From contig JAPFFF010000003.1 of NCBI GenBank assembly GCA_039105265.1, forward strand, positions 7,006,001-7,070,000: a stretch of DNA of 64,000 bases, read 5' to 3'. The translations under genes and the position numbers were made by a program. The notes beneath the pieces were generated by a model. That model did not search any database. It had not been told where the DNA came from and saw only the letters and a list, made by a program, of their open reading frames with translations. Positions 22,250 through 32,489 of this stretch are shown in pieces. Positions within the stretch are counted from its first letter, which is position 1; the number at the start of each line of letters is the position of its first letter. This DNA comes from Tritrichomonas musculus. Its lineage: Eukaryota; Parabasalia; Tritrichomonadida; Tritrichomonadidae.

Positions 22250-22750
22250 AATATTAATCATCAGAAAGTTTTATTTTTTCTAAAGAAAAGTGAGCTACCA
22301 ATAAATTTATGTTTTAAATAATATATTAATTTTGAAAAAAAATAATTATAATTGTTATTTCTGTGGATATGTGAAATATAAAAATTCTTGTATTTCAATT
22401 CAAAAGTAGTCAACTAATAAAATTCATTGATTACTTGAAGAAAGTGAATATTTCGTCATTTATGACTTATTACAAGTGTTTTTTAGTGTCAATCATTGAT
22501 CAATAATAGTATATCTAAAAAAAATTTAAAATTTATCGATATTTATCGATAAAAATTTTGCAATTCATCGGATCGTGGAACCATTTATCGGACGGTTACC
22601 TTCCGATAAGACCATTTATCGGACGGTTAGAAAAACGTATTTATCGATACTCATCATTCATCGGACGGTTTTTTATCGATATTATCGGATTATCGATAAA
22701 CATCCGATGACCAATAAAACGGTTTATCGATAAGAATCCCTGTTCTATAT

Positions 22751-23634
22751 ATCCAATAATGACATTTTCCATAATTGGTTTTAATGGATGTTGAGAATTT
22801 AAAATCATTTATAAAATAATGTTTCGTTTATATCTCGAGTCAAATAAAATATTTATGAATTACAAATCAATAATAATATTTTGTATTTTATTTATAAAAT
22901 ATATTATCTGTTATATTTCCAATTGGATCAACTAAAGTATAGTTAGTCTTTTCGGAAGAACATTCAAAAAGTGGAAATCATTCAGAAAAAATAATCTCAA
23001 TAAAATATTCAGCCTTCATTTTTGATATTTTTAAGATATTAAATTGTTGCATCCTATTGTTTAAATGTTCCTTCAGATCATCAAGAGGCCCGATTTTTCA
23101 TTTATATTTTTATTAAGTTTATTTAAATAATTATCATAAAAAAAATATATTTAATTGATTTGAAAATAACTTACTGTTGTTCAATTTCATATGAAAAATT
23201 TTCATTGAAAATGTTAAATCAACTGCAAAATATTTCCTAATTCAAAGAGAATCAAAAAAAAATTAGCAGACAAAAAAACAAACATGACCGTTAACAATGA
23301 CCGTTATATGATATTTGAATTGGCAGGATTGCTGAGTAGTTTTACCTAAACACTATTATCAAAATATTCTAAACCCAATTTAACATCATTTTAATATTTG
23401 GTATTTTGGATTGCTCAAACTTTCGGAGTTAGTCACCCTGTTATGTTATTTATATATTTCACGCATCTCTGAATTCATTAGAAGTATTTCTTTGCTATAC
23501 TTCTCTGGATTGAAAATAAACATCGTAAGGGAATAAAAAAGAAAATATGATAAGAAATAAAAATAGATCAAATTTATTGAATAATATTATTCAAATAAGA
23601 AAATAAAAAAAAAAAAAATAAAGCCTGCTAATCA
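22751..23634. other. Spacer 3' of the SLC44 gene
   Basis: No gene is seen. Two exact copies of TGACCGTTA lie at 23285-23293 and 23298-23306, 13 bp apart. On the minus strand they read TAACGGTCA, which fits a Myb recognition core (YAACGG). The same nonamer occurs upstream of the kinase gene at 49786. The rest is AT-rich spacer. Confidence 0.5.
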
Positions 23635-25377
23635 TCAATCACTATTCGCATTTGAAGCCAGCTTTCGCAGGTTCACACCATATTTATCAACAAATAGTTC
23701 ATATAATTCGTTAGCGGTTGATTTTAATTGTTCTGGTGACTCTGCAAAACAAACGAAAATAGTATCTGAAATAGTATTAACAGGACTCTCAAAAACAACA
23801 AATATCGCTAATGTGAACATAAGTGCAAAAATGCACGTAAATATACATCCAACAACGGTATCTTTTCCGAATGCCCAATAACCAAGGCCATAACCAAGGA
23901 TAGCTGCACCAACTGAAAATGTAAGCATGTTGTAACTTAATGCGTTGCCAATCATGCAACCTCCGATGAGTGCATCTATGAATCTGTTGCATTGTAATTC
24001 TGCAAATCTTCTGCATGCTTCTTTGAATGGAACACCGAAAATGGCACAGTAGATTAATGCATAACGAATAATAAATGAGATGCAGCATTCAAGAATGTGG
24101 AGTATGCACATTGCAATGCATCTAAGTAGGCAAATAATCATTGAAACTGCACCGTTTGAACCACCATCACCACCCATGTTAACCAAAGCTTTTAATGTTT
24201 GAATTATTGCAAGAAGAAGGCCTGCTAAGCATGCACTTCCAAAAGATGTTGTTAATGCTCTCTTTAGGCTCTGAAGGCATGGATTTTCTGGCATATATTC
24301 TGTCCCATTTAAGAAGTACCATGAAGCAGCAAGGCCAGAGCATGTCATGTATGTAACATATTCGAGGGTCAAACTTGTCCAATAGTAACTGAATATGACA
24401 TAAATATATAAAAAGTTAGAAAAGCGGCGATATTGAATATAAAAAACAATAACACTAAAAAGAATGGAAAGACCGATATTAATTATCATTTGAACAAATT
24501 GAATGAGTATTACAGATGGGTAACGAATTATAAGTTTCATTGTCATATCTAAAACGCTTGCACTGAATGGAATATATTTTCGGAACATGCAGTACATGCA
24601 TAGTGAAAGTAAAATCCAAATAATTGGGAAAATTACAAGTACGAATTCTCTTGAAATTGCAATACTGACAACTGTTAAAATAATTGCAATAACAAGTCCA
24701 ATTATAAATCCCCATTTAATATAAAATTGAGGAGCGTATGTAATGTAGAAGAAGTGGAGTATGTTCAATATAACGCCAATAGCAACACCAATAACTAATG
24801 ATTTCCATAATAAACTTAAACCTTCATTATCAATTTCTAATTCTGCATTGTTATATTCACTTTTGATTTTTGGTGATGAAACAAGTAGCCAAACAAGTAA
24901 AGCAATTGTAACTAAAAATTGAATCCAAAAGATAATCAAGAATGCAATATCATTCCATTTCGTTTCTTTTTTCGTATTTTCTTCAAATGTTTGTGGCTGA
25001 AAAGCTTGTGCTCCGTCCCAATATTGCGAATATTCGGTTTTTTCATTTGGAATTGAATCAAATTGATTGACAGATATTTCTGAATATTGAACATGATAAG
25101 GATCATAGTTATAATCAGCAGTTGGAGGAGGTGCTGAACTGTTACTTGATGCCTGTGGTGGAGGGGTAGTGGTATGGACAGGTTGAGGTTGAGATTGAAC
25201 AGGAACTGGTTGTGGTTGCTCAACAGGAGCATTATATGCTCCTTGTTGTGGGTATTGTTGATATGGGCTGTAACCTTGCTGATATGGATTATAAGGTTGT
25301 TGATAAGGAGATTGTGCATATGGCCCTTGGGGTGCCCCTTGCTGAGGGTAAGCTGGCTGATAATTGGGATTTGTCAT
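23635..25377 (-). CDS. Choline transporter-like protein (CTL/SLC44 family), host gene
   Basis: A protein of 580 residues. Residues 1-85 are a cytoplasmic Pro/Gln/Tyr-rich tail with repeats of the PYQQPYNPYQQ type. A conserved block KWNDIAFLIIFWIQFL leads into the first membrane helix (about 140). About ten hydrophobic segments follow. The C-terminal half matches the CTL/PNS1 signature: LKRALTTSFGSACLAGLLLAI, then a cysteine-rich segment CLLRCIAMCILHILECC, then a GCMIGNALSYN-like stretch and a FESPVNTISDTIFVCFAE end with Asp/Glu. Human CTL1 carries choline, while yeast Pns1 has no proven substrate, so the cargo here is open. It sits in the plasma or an endomembrane. It is a single exon with the ATG at 25377, 23 nt from an initiator-like TCATT. 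Confidence 0.88.
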   Translation of the reverse strand: MTNPNYQPAYPQQGAPQGPYAQSPYQQPYNPYQQGYSPYQQYPQQGAYNAPVEQPQPVPVQSQPQPVHTTTPPPQASSNSSAPPPTADYNYDPYHVQYSEISVNQFDSIPNEKTEYSQYWDGAQAFQPQTFEENTKKETKWNDIAFLIIFWIQFLVTIALLVWLLVSSPKIKSEYNNAELEIDNEGLSLLWKSLVIGVAIGVILNILHFFYITYAPQFYIKWGFIIGLVIAIILTVVSIAISREFVLVIFPIIWILLSLCMYCMFRKYIPFSASVLDMTMKLIIRYPSVILIQFVQMIINIGLSILFSVIVFYIQYRRFSNFLYIYVIFSYYWTSLTLEYVTYMTCSGLAASWYFLNGTEYMPENPCLQSLKRALTTSFGSACLAGLLLAIIQTLKALVNMGGDGGSNGAVSMIICLLRCIAMCILHILECCISFIIRYALIYCAIFGVPFKEACRRFAELQCNRFIDALIGGCMIGNALSYNMLTFSVGAAILGYGLGYWAFGKDTVVGCIFTCIFALMFTLAIFVVFESPVNTISDTIFVCFAESPEQLKSTANELYELFVDKYGVNLRKLASNANSD

Positions 25378-25399
25378 TCAAATAAAATTTTTATTATAT

Positions 25400-25404
25400 A
25401 ATGA
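25400..25404 (-). promoter_or_regulatory. Candidate initiator (TCATT) of the SLC44-like gene
   Basis: Minus-strand TCATTA fits the trichomonad initiator TCA-Py-(T/A) and lies 23 nt before the ATG, near the expected short leader length. Confidence 0.4.
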
Positions 25405-25860
25405 TGAATTTCAAAGGTGTATTTTTGGTTTTAACAAAAATTAAAATAAATAATTTAAAAAGTGTAAAAATATTTGAATGTTTTGGAAAACTTTCAATAA
25501 AATAATGATTGGGAATTTTTAAGCAATTAGTTTGAATGTTCAATTTCAATTTTTTTTAAAAAAAAAATGTAGTCAAAATTGATAATTCAATTTTTTATTT
25601 GAAAATAAACTAACCAAAAATGTTTAACTAACCTTTTTTGAATGAAAAACGGTAATTGATAAATATTTGATCGTAACGGTTTTTAATTTAAGGTACAAAA
25701 GTTGTACTTTACTTAACCGCTTTTTTTTTTTTTTTTTTTTTTTTTAACACTAATTTTATAGGTGAGCTACCAATGAATTTTTATAACTTTTGCACCATTA
25801 GATAGATTACATATAATAATAAAATAATATATTAATTATAATTCATAAATATTAAAAACA
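25405..25860. other. Spacer upstream of the SLC44-like gene
   Basis: No gene is seen. It contains a T-tract of 25 at 25721-25745 and two AACGGT cores at 25648-25653 and 25675-25680, possible Myb-type sites about 270-300 bp upstream of the start codon. Confidence 0.45.
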
Positions 25861-26613
25861 GGGAATCGTACTTTTCTACACCACTTTTTGAAAACTTTTA
25901 ACTTTTTGAATACTTTTTTATGCTTTTTTTATTCAATTTTTACTAAATAATGCATAATCATAGAGTTAAAATAGATTCCCGATTCATCCAGCAATTCAAG
26001 GAGCCCGATTCGGCTTCGCGCAGCCCCGAGGTGATTACTGGTTTGCATATTCCTGAAAAATCCTATACTCATTAGCAGGGATTATATCTGTGTTTTTGTC
26101 ATCTTTCTTTATCATAACATAGCATCCAACAGAGTTAAATTTATTCTTAGGACAGCGTTTGTTTAATTTATTAATGACATTCTCTTTTGCATGGCCACTG
26201 CAATTGTACCCTTCCCATTGACCATTCGTTGCATTCCAGATTAATGACCAATCGTTAGAAAAGGAGTAATCCTTAAAAGTAAAGTTTAATCCCTCAGGTA
26301 TAGTGTATGTGTCTGGTATTTTATATACCATTTTGATGTAATCATGACCATCCAATGTTTCATCAGATATATTACTAGGCCTGTATAAATAAATGATATC
26401 GGATTCATGTAATTTCATCACATTTTTAGCATCGATTATATCACATTTTATTGTAGGATTAACAGCCGCCAATGAATCTTGATGTAATAAATTCATTATA
26501 CTTAGCTCTCCCTTTATATAAAAATTATATGGGTCAAAATTAACCCTTTCATCATAAGCAATAAATATTTTATTTGTGGCCTCATGAAAATAACTCAAAC
26601 GAGTTTCATCATG
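25861..26613 (-). pseudogene. Fossil C, left part: fibre C-terminal remnant
   Basis: An open stretch at 26035-26613 matches the fibre of element B near its residues 1230-1410: shared phrases include PTIKCDIIDA(K/T)N, then Y.YRPS, YKIP.TY.IP, and W.G followed by an SxGC block. The gene continues on the far side of element B at 48762, so B inserted into it. Its last codons and the 170 bp beyond, with the end GGGAATCGTA at 25861, recur in the 389-bp element at 21861. The family is Maverick-related, judged by the fibre homology, although no polymerase or capsid gene is seen with it. It is broken, and older than B. Confidence 0.7.
26609..26613. repeat. Target-site duplication of Maverick B, left copy (TCATG)
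   Basis: TCATG directly precedes the left terminal repeat and is repeated at 48762-48766 directly after the right one. Five- to six-base duplications are usual for Mavericks. Confidence 0.9.
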
Positions 26614-26858
26614 AGTAGATACCCTAAGGGTGGCGTCTGATACTACGTATCATCTGCCCCCCTTAAGATGAAACTCCATACCTTTTGACATTTCTAGATC
26701 ATAGCACTTTCAATGTGAAACCTCATGTCAAAACTTAACACGTCACCTCACGTTAAACTCATGTCATCACCTCATGTCACCACCTCATGTCATCACCTCA
26801 TGTCACACGCCACATATCACGTCACACAACGGTTCACATAACATGGTTCAACTGTAAA
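26614..26858. repeat. Left terminal inverted repeat of Maverick B (245 bp)
   Basis: It matches 48530-48761 in reverse complement over its whole length except for one extra 13-bp unit. It contains an internal tandem array of units like CATCACCTCATGT, and ends where the two copies diverge just after CAACTGTAAA. Confidence 0.95.
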
Positions 26859-26928
26859 CACACTACTTTTTTTTTCAATTAAGCCCACCCTAATTTTTTA
26901 GCGTGTCAATTTTTTTATCACCACACAA

Positions 26929-29900
26929 ATGCCATTCGCCATATCCGAATTAATCGCAATTGAAAACTGCACTTATGATGAGGACACAACCACATACATT
27001 GATAACGACTCACTCATCATCTCCGAACATAGCAATGACGTCATCCCATCATACGATAACATTGATACACCACTTGACGAAGACGATGATGTTGAACTTA
27101 TATTTGACGATGACGATACCGCATCACTTAACGAAGACGATGATGTTGAACTTATATTTGACGATGATGATGCTACCATTGCAACACCACTTAACGATGA
27201 CGATGATGATGCTACCATTGCAACACCACTTAACGATGACGATGATGCATCACTTAACGATGATGATGCAACCTCACTTGATGATGACGAGCTAGCATCG
27301 GATGAAGAAGAACCCATATTTGATGACGATAATGCACCACTTAACGATGACAATGCAACACTTAACGATGACAATGCAACACTTAACGATGACGATGATG
27401 CACCACTTAACAATGATGATGAAGAATCACTTAACAATGAAGAGTCCACACAACATGATGAAGAGCTTGCTTCTGATACAGTTGACTTACATAATGTTAC
27501 TATTGACATCAAGCCATGTGAAGTTAGATTTGATAGTGACGGTACCATTGTCGAAGTTAAAGTATGTGATTATGAAGTTAGTGAATCAGATTTCCTAACC
27601 GCATGTGATGATGATTATTATGTTAAGGTTGAATTACATAAAGTAGTACGTGAAACTGGTGAAGTTATTGATATCAAAGCAACACCTAAAGAGTTACCAC
27701 CATATGATGATAAGTTTACATCAGCTGATGATGACTACTATGAATATCATGAAGTTGACTATGATAATGTTGAACATGAATGTGATGGTTATGTTTGTTC
27801 GCAATTTGTTGATATAGCTCAACGCGTTGCATACTATTATATGATTCAATCCATTCTTTCACTCATGGATGGAGCTGAAAACCTTCACCGCGAAGAGTCT
27901 GCATCATATGACGATGATGATGTTAACGCTATTGAACTAGTTGATGAACCACTTAATAACGCCACACACAGTGAAGAAGTAGTTGAACCCATTGATGAAC
28001 ATGCCAAGTTGATGATTGAAGATGTTAATGCTATTGATTTCGTTGACGAACCCATTGATGAACACGCTAAGTTGACGATTGTTAATGTTAATGCTATTGA
28101 TTTCGTCGATGAATCAGTTGAGTATTGTACTATTGACGTCAAACCATGTGAAGTTACATATGATAGCAATGGTAACATCATCGACATTGAAGTATGTGAT
28201 TATGAAGTTGAAGATGATTGTTTTGATGAAGTCGGACAAGATGATGATGATAATGTTGTTAAGTTTGAACTACACAAGGTAGTACGTGAAACAGGCGATG
28301 TTATTGACGTTAAACTCTATGCTGAGTCCAAATACGAACCAGACCTTGAGATTGAAACCTTTGATATTGCTGCTGTTGAAACATATCAATACGATGATGA
28401 CAACAAACATGCCATCACTATCATTGAGAAAGGCGGTTCACTTACGTTATACCGTCGTAATTACATAATGCCACCATATGATATTATTGATTTCGATTCA
28501 GATGATGATCAGAAGTTAATCCTAGTTGATGATTACGAAGCCACTACGAATGATGTTGATGTCACCACTGTAAATAATGATGTTGAACACGTAACAGATC
28601 TTACCAATGCCGTTATTGAATATACACCATTCACATTCATAGCTACATCCACGATTATTAACACTCTACAAATGATTGATGATGACCAATACAATGATGA
28701 TGAATTCATTCTTTCACTTATGGATGCAGCTGAACGCTTGTATGGAGACCACTACTACGATGAAACTAAGTATCAAGATGAGTTGGAACGTATGATGACT
28801 GCTGCTAACAATCACGATGCATTCGAAGTTAATATTGATAACAACATTGAAACACAACATGCATTCATACAAGTGTTGAGATATATTCGCGATAACAGAT
28901 CACGCTTTCCCACAGCAAGTGTATTAAGTTATGATAATGAAGATAGACATATAAAATCCTTTCCAATAAACAATGAGTTAACTATTGATGAAGTAATTGA
29001 TGGAATACTTGGTAACATTACAGTTGAACAGTTCGGTTCTGATACTGATCCAGAAGTTAATGCTGATTACATCCCAGTTAAGTTTGTTGTTACCTTCTAT
29101 AAGTTAACTAAACGCAATGGTAAAACAGTATTTCAAGAGAAGATTAATGGTGAATATGTTGATGTTGCAACAGTTGATTCATTCCGCAACTCATATGATG
29201 GTGCATTCTTTCCATACATTAACCTCATCCCATCACTTGACTTATCACGTTATCAGATCTTTCACGAGGTCGATGCCAAAAACTATACTGACAACTGCTT
29301 CGTATATGCATGCATTCAGTCAGGTGTATTCACTAAAGATGAGATTGACATGTTACGTGGTATGATACACACACGTTCAGTACCCATCAATATGATACTC
29401 AAAATAGCTAGTGAAATGAAATGCCACTTCATTGTATATCGCATTGATGAATCACGTGATGTTAAACATCAAAAACACTTAAGCATTGACACACATAAGA
29501 ACAGTAATGTGACTGCTGATAGAGTGGTTAGGTTGCTATTATACAAAGACCATTTCATGATTGATAACAATGAGAAGTTGCCAATCACCACCTATTACAT
29601 TGAACATAGAGATGAACTCGATGAAAAGCATGCTGACATTCCAGTTGAAAAACGATTTCACATCAGAGGAGTTAATCAAACAGGCTATCCACTTTACACC
29701 ACTGCTGATTGGACAGGTAATGATTTCACTAAGGTATTCCGCAAGATGTTTGAATGCAACTGCTTTCGTGAGATTAATCAATGTGAACAAAACATATTAA
29801 CAACCTGTGAGTATGACAACCATTTGAATGATTACATTGAACTCGACTATGATGAAACGTTATATTGTAAAGAAGAATCATCTAATGCCAAACATATTAC

Positions 29901-31956
29901 ACCATGGAAAGCAGTTTACTACGCTGACTTTGAAACAGATGTAACTGTATCACCACACCAACCATACTTATGCTGTGTGTACGATGGTGTTAAATGTAAA
30001 GAGCCATACACTGGTGATGACATTGCAAAACGATTCTTAAATGATCTACCCAATCACTCATTGATTTACTTCCACAATCTTAAGTATGACGTATGTTTCT
30101 TCATCAACGAACCAGGTTGGAAGGCTAGTGTCATTAAACGTGGTGGTACCATCTTACAAGCAGTCATGAAACAATACATACCCATCAAACAGTGGGATAA
30201 AGTCAAACATACATATGTAACTAAGAACATAACTAAGCGTTTAACATTCCGTGACAGTTACTCACTCATACCAGCGCCACTATCACAGTTTGGTAACATG
30301 TTCAATCTCAATGTACATAAAGAAATCATGCCATACAAACTATACACAGCAGCTAACATCAAACGTAAGATGATACCATTCGATGAATTCAAAGATCAAT
30401 ATCGCAACGAACACATTGATGATATGTCAGCATCTGAACTCGATCAAGCTTACTTACAACTACTCATCAATGCTAAAGTAGCTGAGTCATATGATGAAAC
30501 CACACACATGATTGATATTATGAAGTATGCTCAATTCTACTGTGAACATGACTGCATCACACTCGCTAATGGTATACGTAAGTTTGATCATGACCTCAAT
30601 GAAGTGTTCAAGAAAGCTAACAACAAATTCCCAGGCATTAACCAGTACATATCAATCAGTGCAATCGGCTACGACTTCGCACGCACATATGGTTGCACTA
30701 AAGACTGCTTCACACTATCAGGCAAGCCACAGAACTTCATCCAACGTTGTGTTAGTGGTGGTAGAACAATGACAGCTAACAATGAGAAGCAATATGTTGA
30801 AGGTAAGATACAGGACTTCGATGCAGTCAGCTTATATCCATCAGCTATGCACATCATGCCAGGCATACCAAAGGGTAAACCACAAGTTATACCATCAAAC
30901 ACAACTCACGATCAACTCATGTGTTATGATACGTTCTTCATTGAGATCAACATCAAACACATAAAGTGTAAGTCAACTAACCCATATAGGTTTGGTCAGG
31001 TATTCATACGCAATGAAGAAGGCACTAAACTGTTTTGCAACCAACCAGTTGACCACTTCTATATTGACAAGATTGGTTTGATTGATTTGATTGCAGCTTA
31101 TGATATTGAATATGAATTCTTACGTGGTTACTACTTCAATGATGGTTTCAATTCATCCATCAACACATTCATTGATACACTATTCGAGTTACGAAAAACA
31201 TACAAGCGTGAACATAACCCACTTGAGAAGACCATCAAGTTGTTACTCAACTCAATCTATGGCAAGTCAATATTAAAGCCAATCACAGATGAAGTCAAGA
31301 TTATTAACAGAGATGATATCATACCATTCATTTATCGCAAATACAACTACATCAAAGAGGTTGTTGACAATGGTGGTAATAAAGTATTCGTTAAGATGAT
31401 TAAACCAATCAATAAACACTACAACCTACCACAGTTTGGTGCATCAGTGTTATCATGGAGTAAACACATCATGAATCAAGTCATGACACTCGCTGAACAG
31501 AATGACATAGCAATATACTACCAAGATACTGATAGCATGCACTTAAATGAAGATGATGTTGATAAGTTAGCTGCTCTATTCAAAGCAACATATGGTAAAG
31601 ACTTAATTGGCAGTGATATGACACAGTTTCATTGTGACTTCGATGTATTCCCAGGTGCAGTTGGTAAGATACACTCACGTAAGCTCATTGCATTAGGTAA
31701 GAAGTCATATCTTGATATACTCGTTGATGAACATGGTAATGAAGACTATCACATTAGAATGAAATCAATACCAAAGCAATGCATCATTAACAAGTGCAAG
31801 CGTATGAACATCACCGTTGAAGAGTTGTATGAACGTATGTATCATGGTGAAGCAATCACATTTGACTTAACTGATGGTTGCAACTGCTTTAGAAAGACAA
31901 AATCATTTCAACAAGTTACATTACCACAATTTACCAGGACAGTTCAATTCAAGTAA
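26929..31956 (+). CDS. Maverick B protein-primed DNA polymerase B with long N-terminal extension
   Basis: A protein of 1,675 residues, long for the family. Residues about 15-185 are a low-complexity acidic region made of DDD and PLNDDD-type repeats. Two related 65-residue modules follow at about 188-255 and 398-465, both with DxKPCEVxxDSxGxI, VCDYEV and ELHKVVRETG. A Cys/His module starts near 789 (NCFVYACIQSG) and ends near DHFMIDN. The exonuclease has YYADFETD (about 996), LIYFHNLKYD and YCEHDC (about 1203). The palm motifs are DAVSLYPSAM (about 1295), LLLNSIYGKS (about 1438) and YYQDTDSMHL (about 1529). All standard active-site blocks are readable. The gene starts 70 bp inside the left repeat. 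Confidence 0.95.
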   Translation: MPFAISELIAIENCTYDEDTTTYIDNDSLIISEHSNDVIPSYDNIDTPLDEDDDVELIFDDDDTASLNEDDDVELIFDDDDATIATPLNDDDDDATIATPLNDDDDASLNDDDATSLDDDELASDEEEPIFDDDNAPLNDDNATLNDDNATLNDDDDAPLNNDDEESLNNEESTQHDEELASDTVDLHNVTIDIKPCEVRFDSDGTIVEVKVCDYEVSESDFLTACDDDYYVKVELHKVVRETGEVIDIKATPKELPPYDDKFTSADDDYYEYHEVDYDNVEHECDGYVCSQFVDIAQRVAYYYMIQSILSLMDGAENLHREESASYDDDDVNAIELVDEPLNNATHSEEVVEPIDEHAKLMIEDVNAIDFVDEPIDEHAKLTIVNVNAIDFVDESVEYCTIDVKPCEVTYDSNGNIIDIEVCDYEVEDDCFDEVGQDDDDNVVKFELHKVVRETGDVIDVKLYAESKYEPDLEIETFDIAAVETYQYDDDNKHAITIIEKGGSLTLYRRNYIMPPYDIIDFDSDDDQKLILVDDYEATTNDVDVTTVNNDVEHVTDLTNAVIEYTPFTFIATSTIINTLQMIDDDQYNDDEFILSLMDAAERLYGDHYYDETKYQDELERMMTAANNHDAFEVNIDNNIETQHAFIQVLRYIRDNRSRFPTASVLSYDNEDRHIKSFPINNELTIDEVIDGILGNITVEQFGSDTDPEVNADYIPVKFVVTFYKLTKRNGKTVFQEKINGEYVDVATVDSFRNSYDGAFFPYINLIPSLDLSRYQIFHEVDAKNYTDNCFVYACIQSGVFTKDEIDMLRGMIHTRSVPINMILKIASEMKCHFIVYRIDESRDVKHQKHLSIDTHKNSNVTADRVVRLLLYKDHFMIDNNEKLPITTYYIEHRDELDEKHADIPVEKRFHIRGVNQTGYPLYTTADWTGNDFTKVFRKMFECNCFREINQCEQNILTTCEYDNHLNDYIELDYDETLYCKEESSNAKHITPWKAVYYADFETDVTVSPHQPYLCCVYDGVKCKEPYTGDDIAKRFLNDLPNHSLIYFHNLKYDVCFFINEPGWKASVIKRGGTILQAVMKQYIPIKQWDKVKHTYVTKNITKRLTFRDSYSLIPAPLSQFGNMFNLNVHKEIMPYKLYTAANIKRKMIPFDEFKDQYRNEHIDDMSASELDQAYLQLLINAKVAESYDETTHMIDIMKYAQFYCEHDCITLANGIRKFDHDLNEVFKKANNKFPGINQYISISAIGYDFARTYGCTKDCFTLSGKPQNFIQRCVSGGRTMTANNEKQYVEGKIQDFDAVSLYPSAMHIMPGIPKGKPQVIPSNTTHDQLMCYDTFFIEINIKHIKCKSTNPYRFGQVFIRNEEGTKLFCNQPVDHFYIDKIGLIDLIAAYDIEYEFLRGYYFNDGFNSSINTFIDTLFELRKTYKREHNPLEKTIKLLLNSIYGKSILKPITDEVKIINRDDIIPFIYRKYNYIKEVVDNGGNKVFVKMIKPINKHYNLPQFGASVLSWSKHIMNQVMTLAEQNDIAIYYQDTDSMHLNEDDVDKLAALFKATYGKDLIGSDMTQFHCDFDVFPGAVGKIHSRKLIALGKKSYLDILVDEHGNEDYHIRMKSIPKQCIINKCKRMNITVEELYERMYHGEAITFDLTDGCNCFRKTKSFQQVTLPQFTRTVQFK
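27073..27465. repeat. In-frame GAT/GAC-rich minisatellite in the B polymerase gene
   Basis: Repeats of phrases such as CACTTAACGATGACGATGATG encode the acidic PLNDDD runs. Units vary in length but keep the reading frame, so the region is likely to differ in length between copies of the element. Long open frames on the other strands here are repeat by-products. Confidence 0.85.
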
Positions 31957-32021
31957 CGTTACAGTAATTCAATTAAAACATTGCAATTCATCAATGTAAA
32001 TTTTTATTCGCATCACAAACC

Positions 32022-32474
32022 ATGTCTGTCACTAGCTTTGTTCAAACAATCAAACCAACTAATGATGATAAGTTAATTGTCTATCTTGATAGTAAGATAT
32101 ACCCTATTGATTTTGGCATTAGTGTTCGACCATTACTAGTCATTGATGGCAACAGAACCATTGACATGAATGAGTTGATTAACATCTTTGGTAAGGTACC
32201 ATACATAACTGTACGTGAGAATCGTTATCGAACAGTATATCGTGATCCAATGCTGTTAACCATTGACTTAACACCAAGACAATTCACATCAACTAATGAT
32301 GAAACACATACCTATTACAAGTATTACATTGATAAGTTATGCTTACGTCATGAGTTGAAACGATATGAATCAATCTATGCCAAAGCAAATGATGCCATCA
32401 ATGAATACAGAAGTAAACTCAATGAACAAACCTCAGTTGATGCGTTGAGAGATGCTACTAATGATGTAGTTTAA
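32022..32474 (+). CDS. Hypothetical 150-residue protein of Maverick B
   Basis: The gene lies 65 bp after PolB on the same strand. The N-terminal half looks like a small beta-rich domain (DDKLIVYLDSKIYPIDFG, then a PLLVIDGNRTIDMNEL stretch). The C-terminal 50 residues are likely helical and charged (KRYESIYAKANDAINEYRSKLNEQ), with coiled-coil character. No family is recognised. It may be co-expressed with the polymerase. The ATG follows CACAAACC. Confidence 0.65.
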   Translation: MSVTSFVQTIKPTNDDKLIVYLDSKIYPIDFGISVRPLLVIDGNRTIDMNELINIFGKVPYITVRENRYRTVYRDPMLLTIDLTPRQFTSTNDETHTYYKYYIDKLCLRHELKRYESIYAKANDAINEYRSKLNEQTSVDALRDATNDVV

Positions 32475-32489
32475 ACGATTCATTTTTGG

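Larger units (their letters stand above)
20661..22742. mobile_element. Non-autonomous hAT-like DNA transposon with nested insertions
   Basis: The left end reads CAGGGTTGCTTATCGATA and the right end, reverse-complemented, CAGGGATTCTTATCGATA, so the terminal repeats match at 16 of 18 positions. CAGGG ends are typical of hAT elements. The flanks TTCTATAA (20653-20660) and TTCTATAT (22743-22750) form an 8-bp target duplication with one mismatch and fit the hAT preference nTnnnnAn. Both ends carry many subterminal TATCGATA and CCGATAA motifs (20661-20830 and 22530-22740), as expected for transposase binding sites. No transposase gene is present. The 2,082 bp include three other inverted-repeat elements, so the original element was only about 800 bp. 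Confidence 0.85.

Noticed and set aside
26973-27548. Ser-rich 191-residue open frame opposite the polymerase start
   Set aside because: By-product of the GAT/GAC repeat that encodes the acidic region of the polymerase on the other strand.
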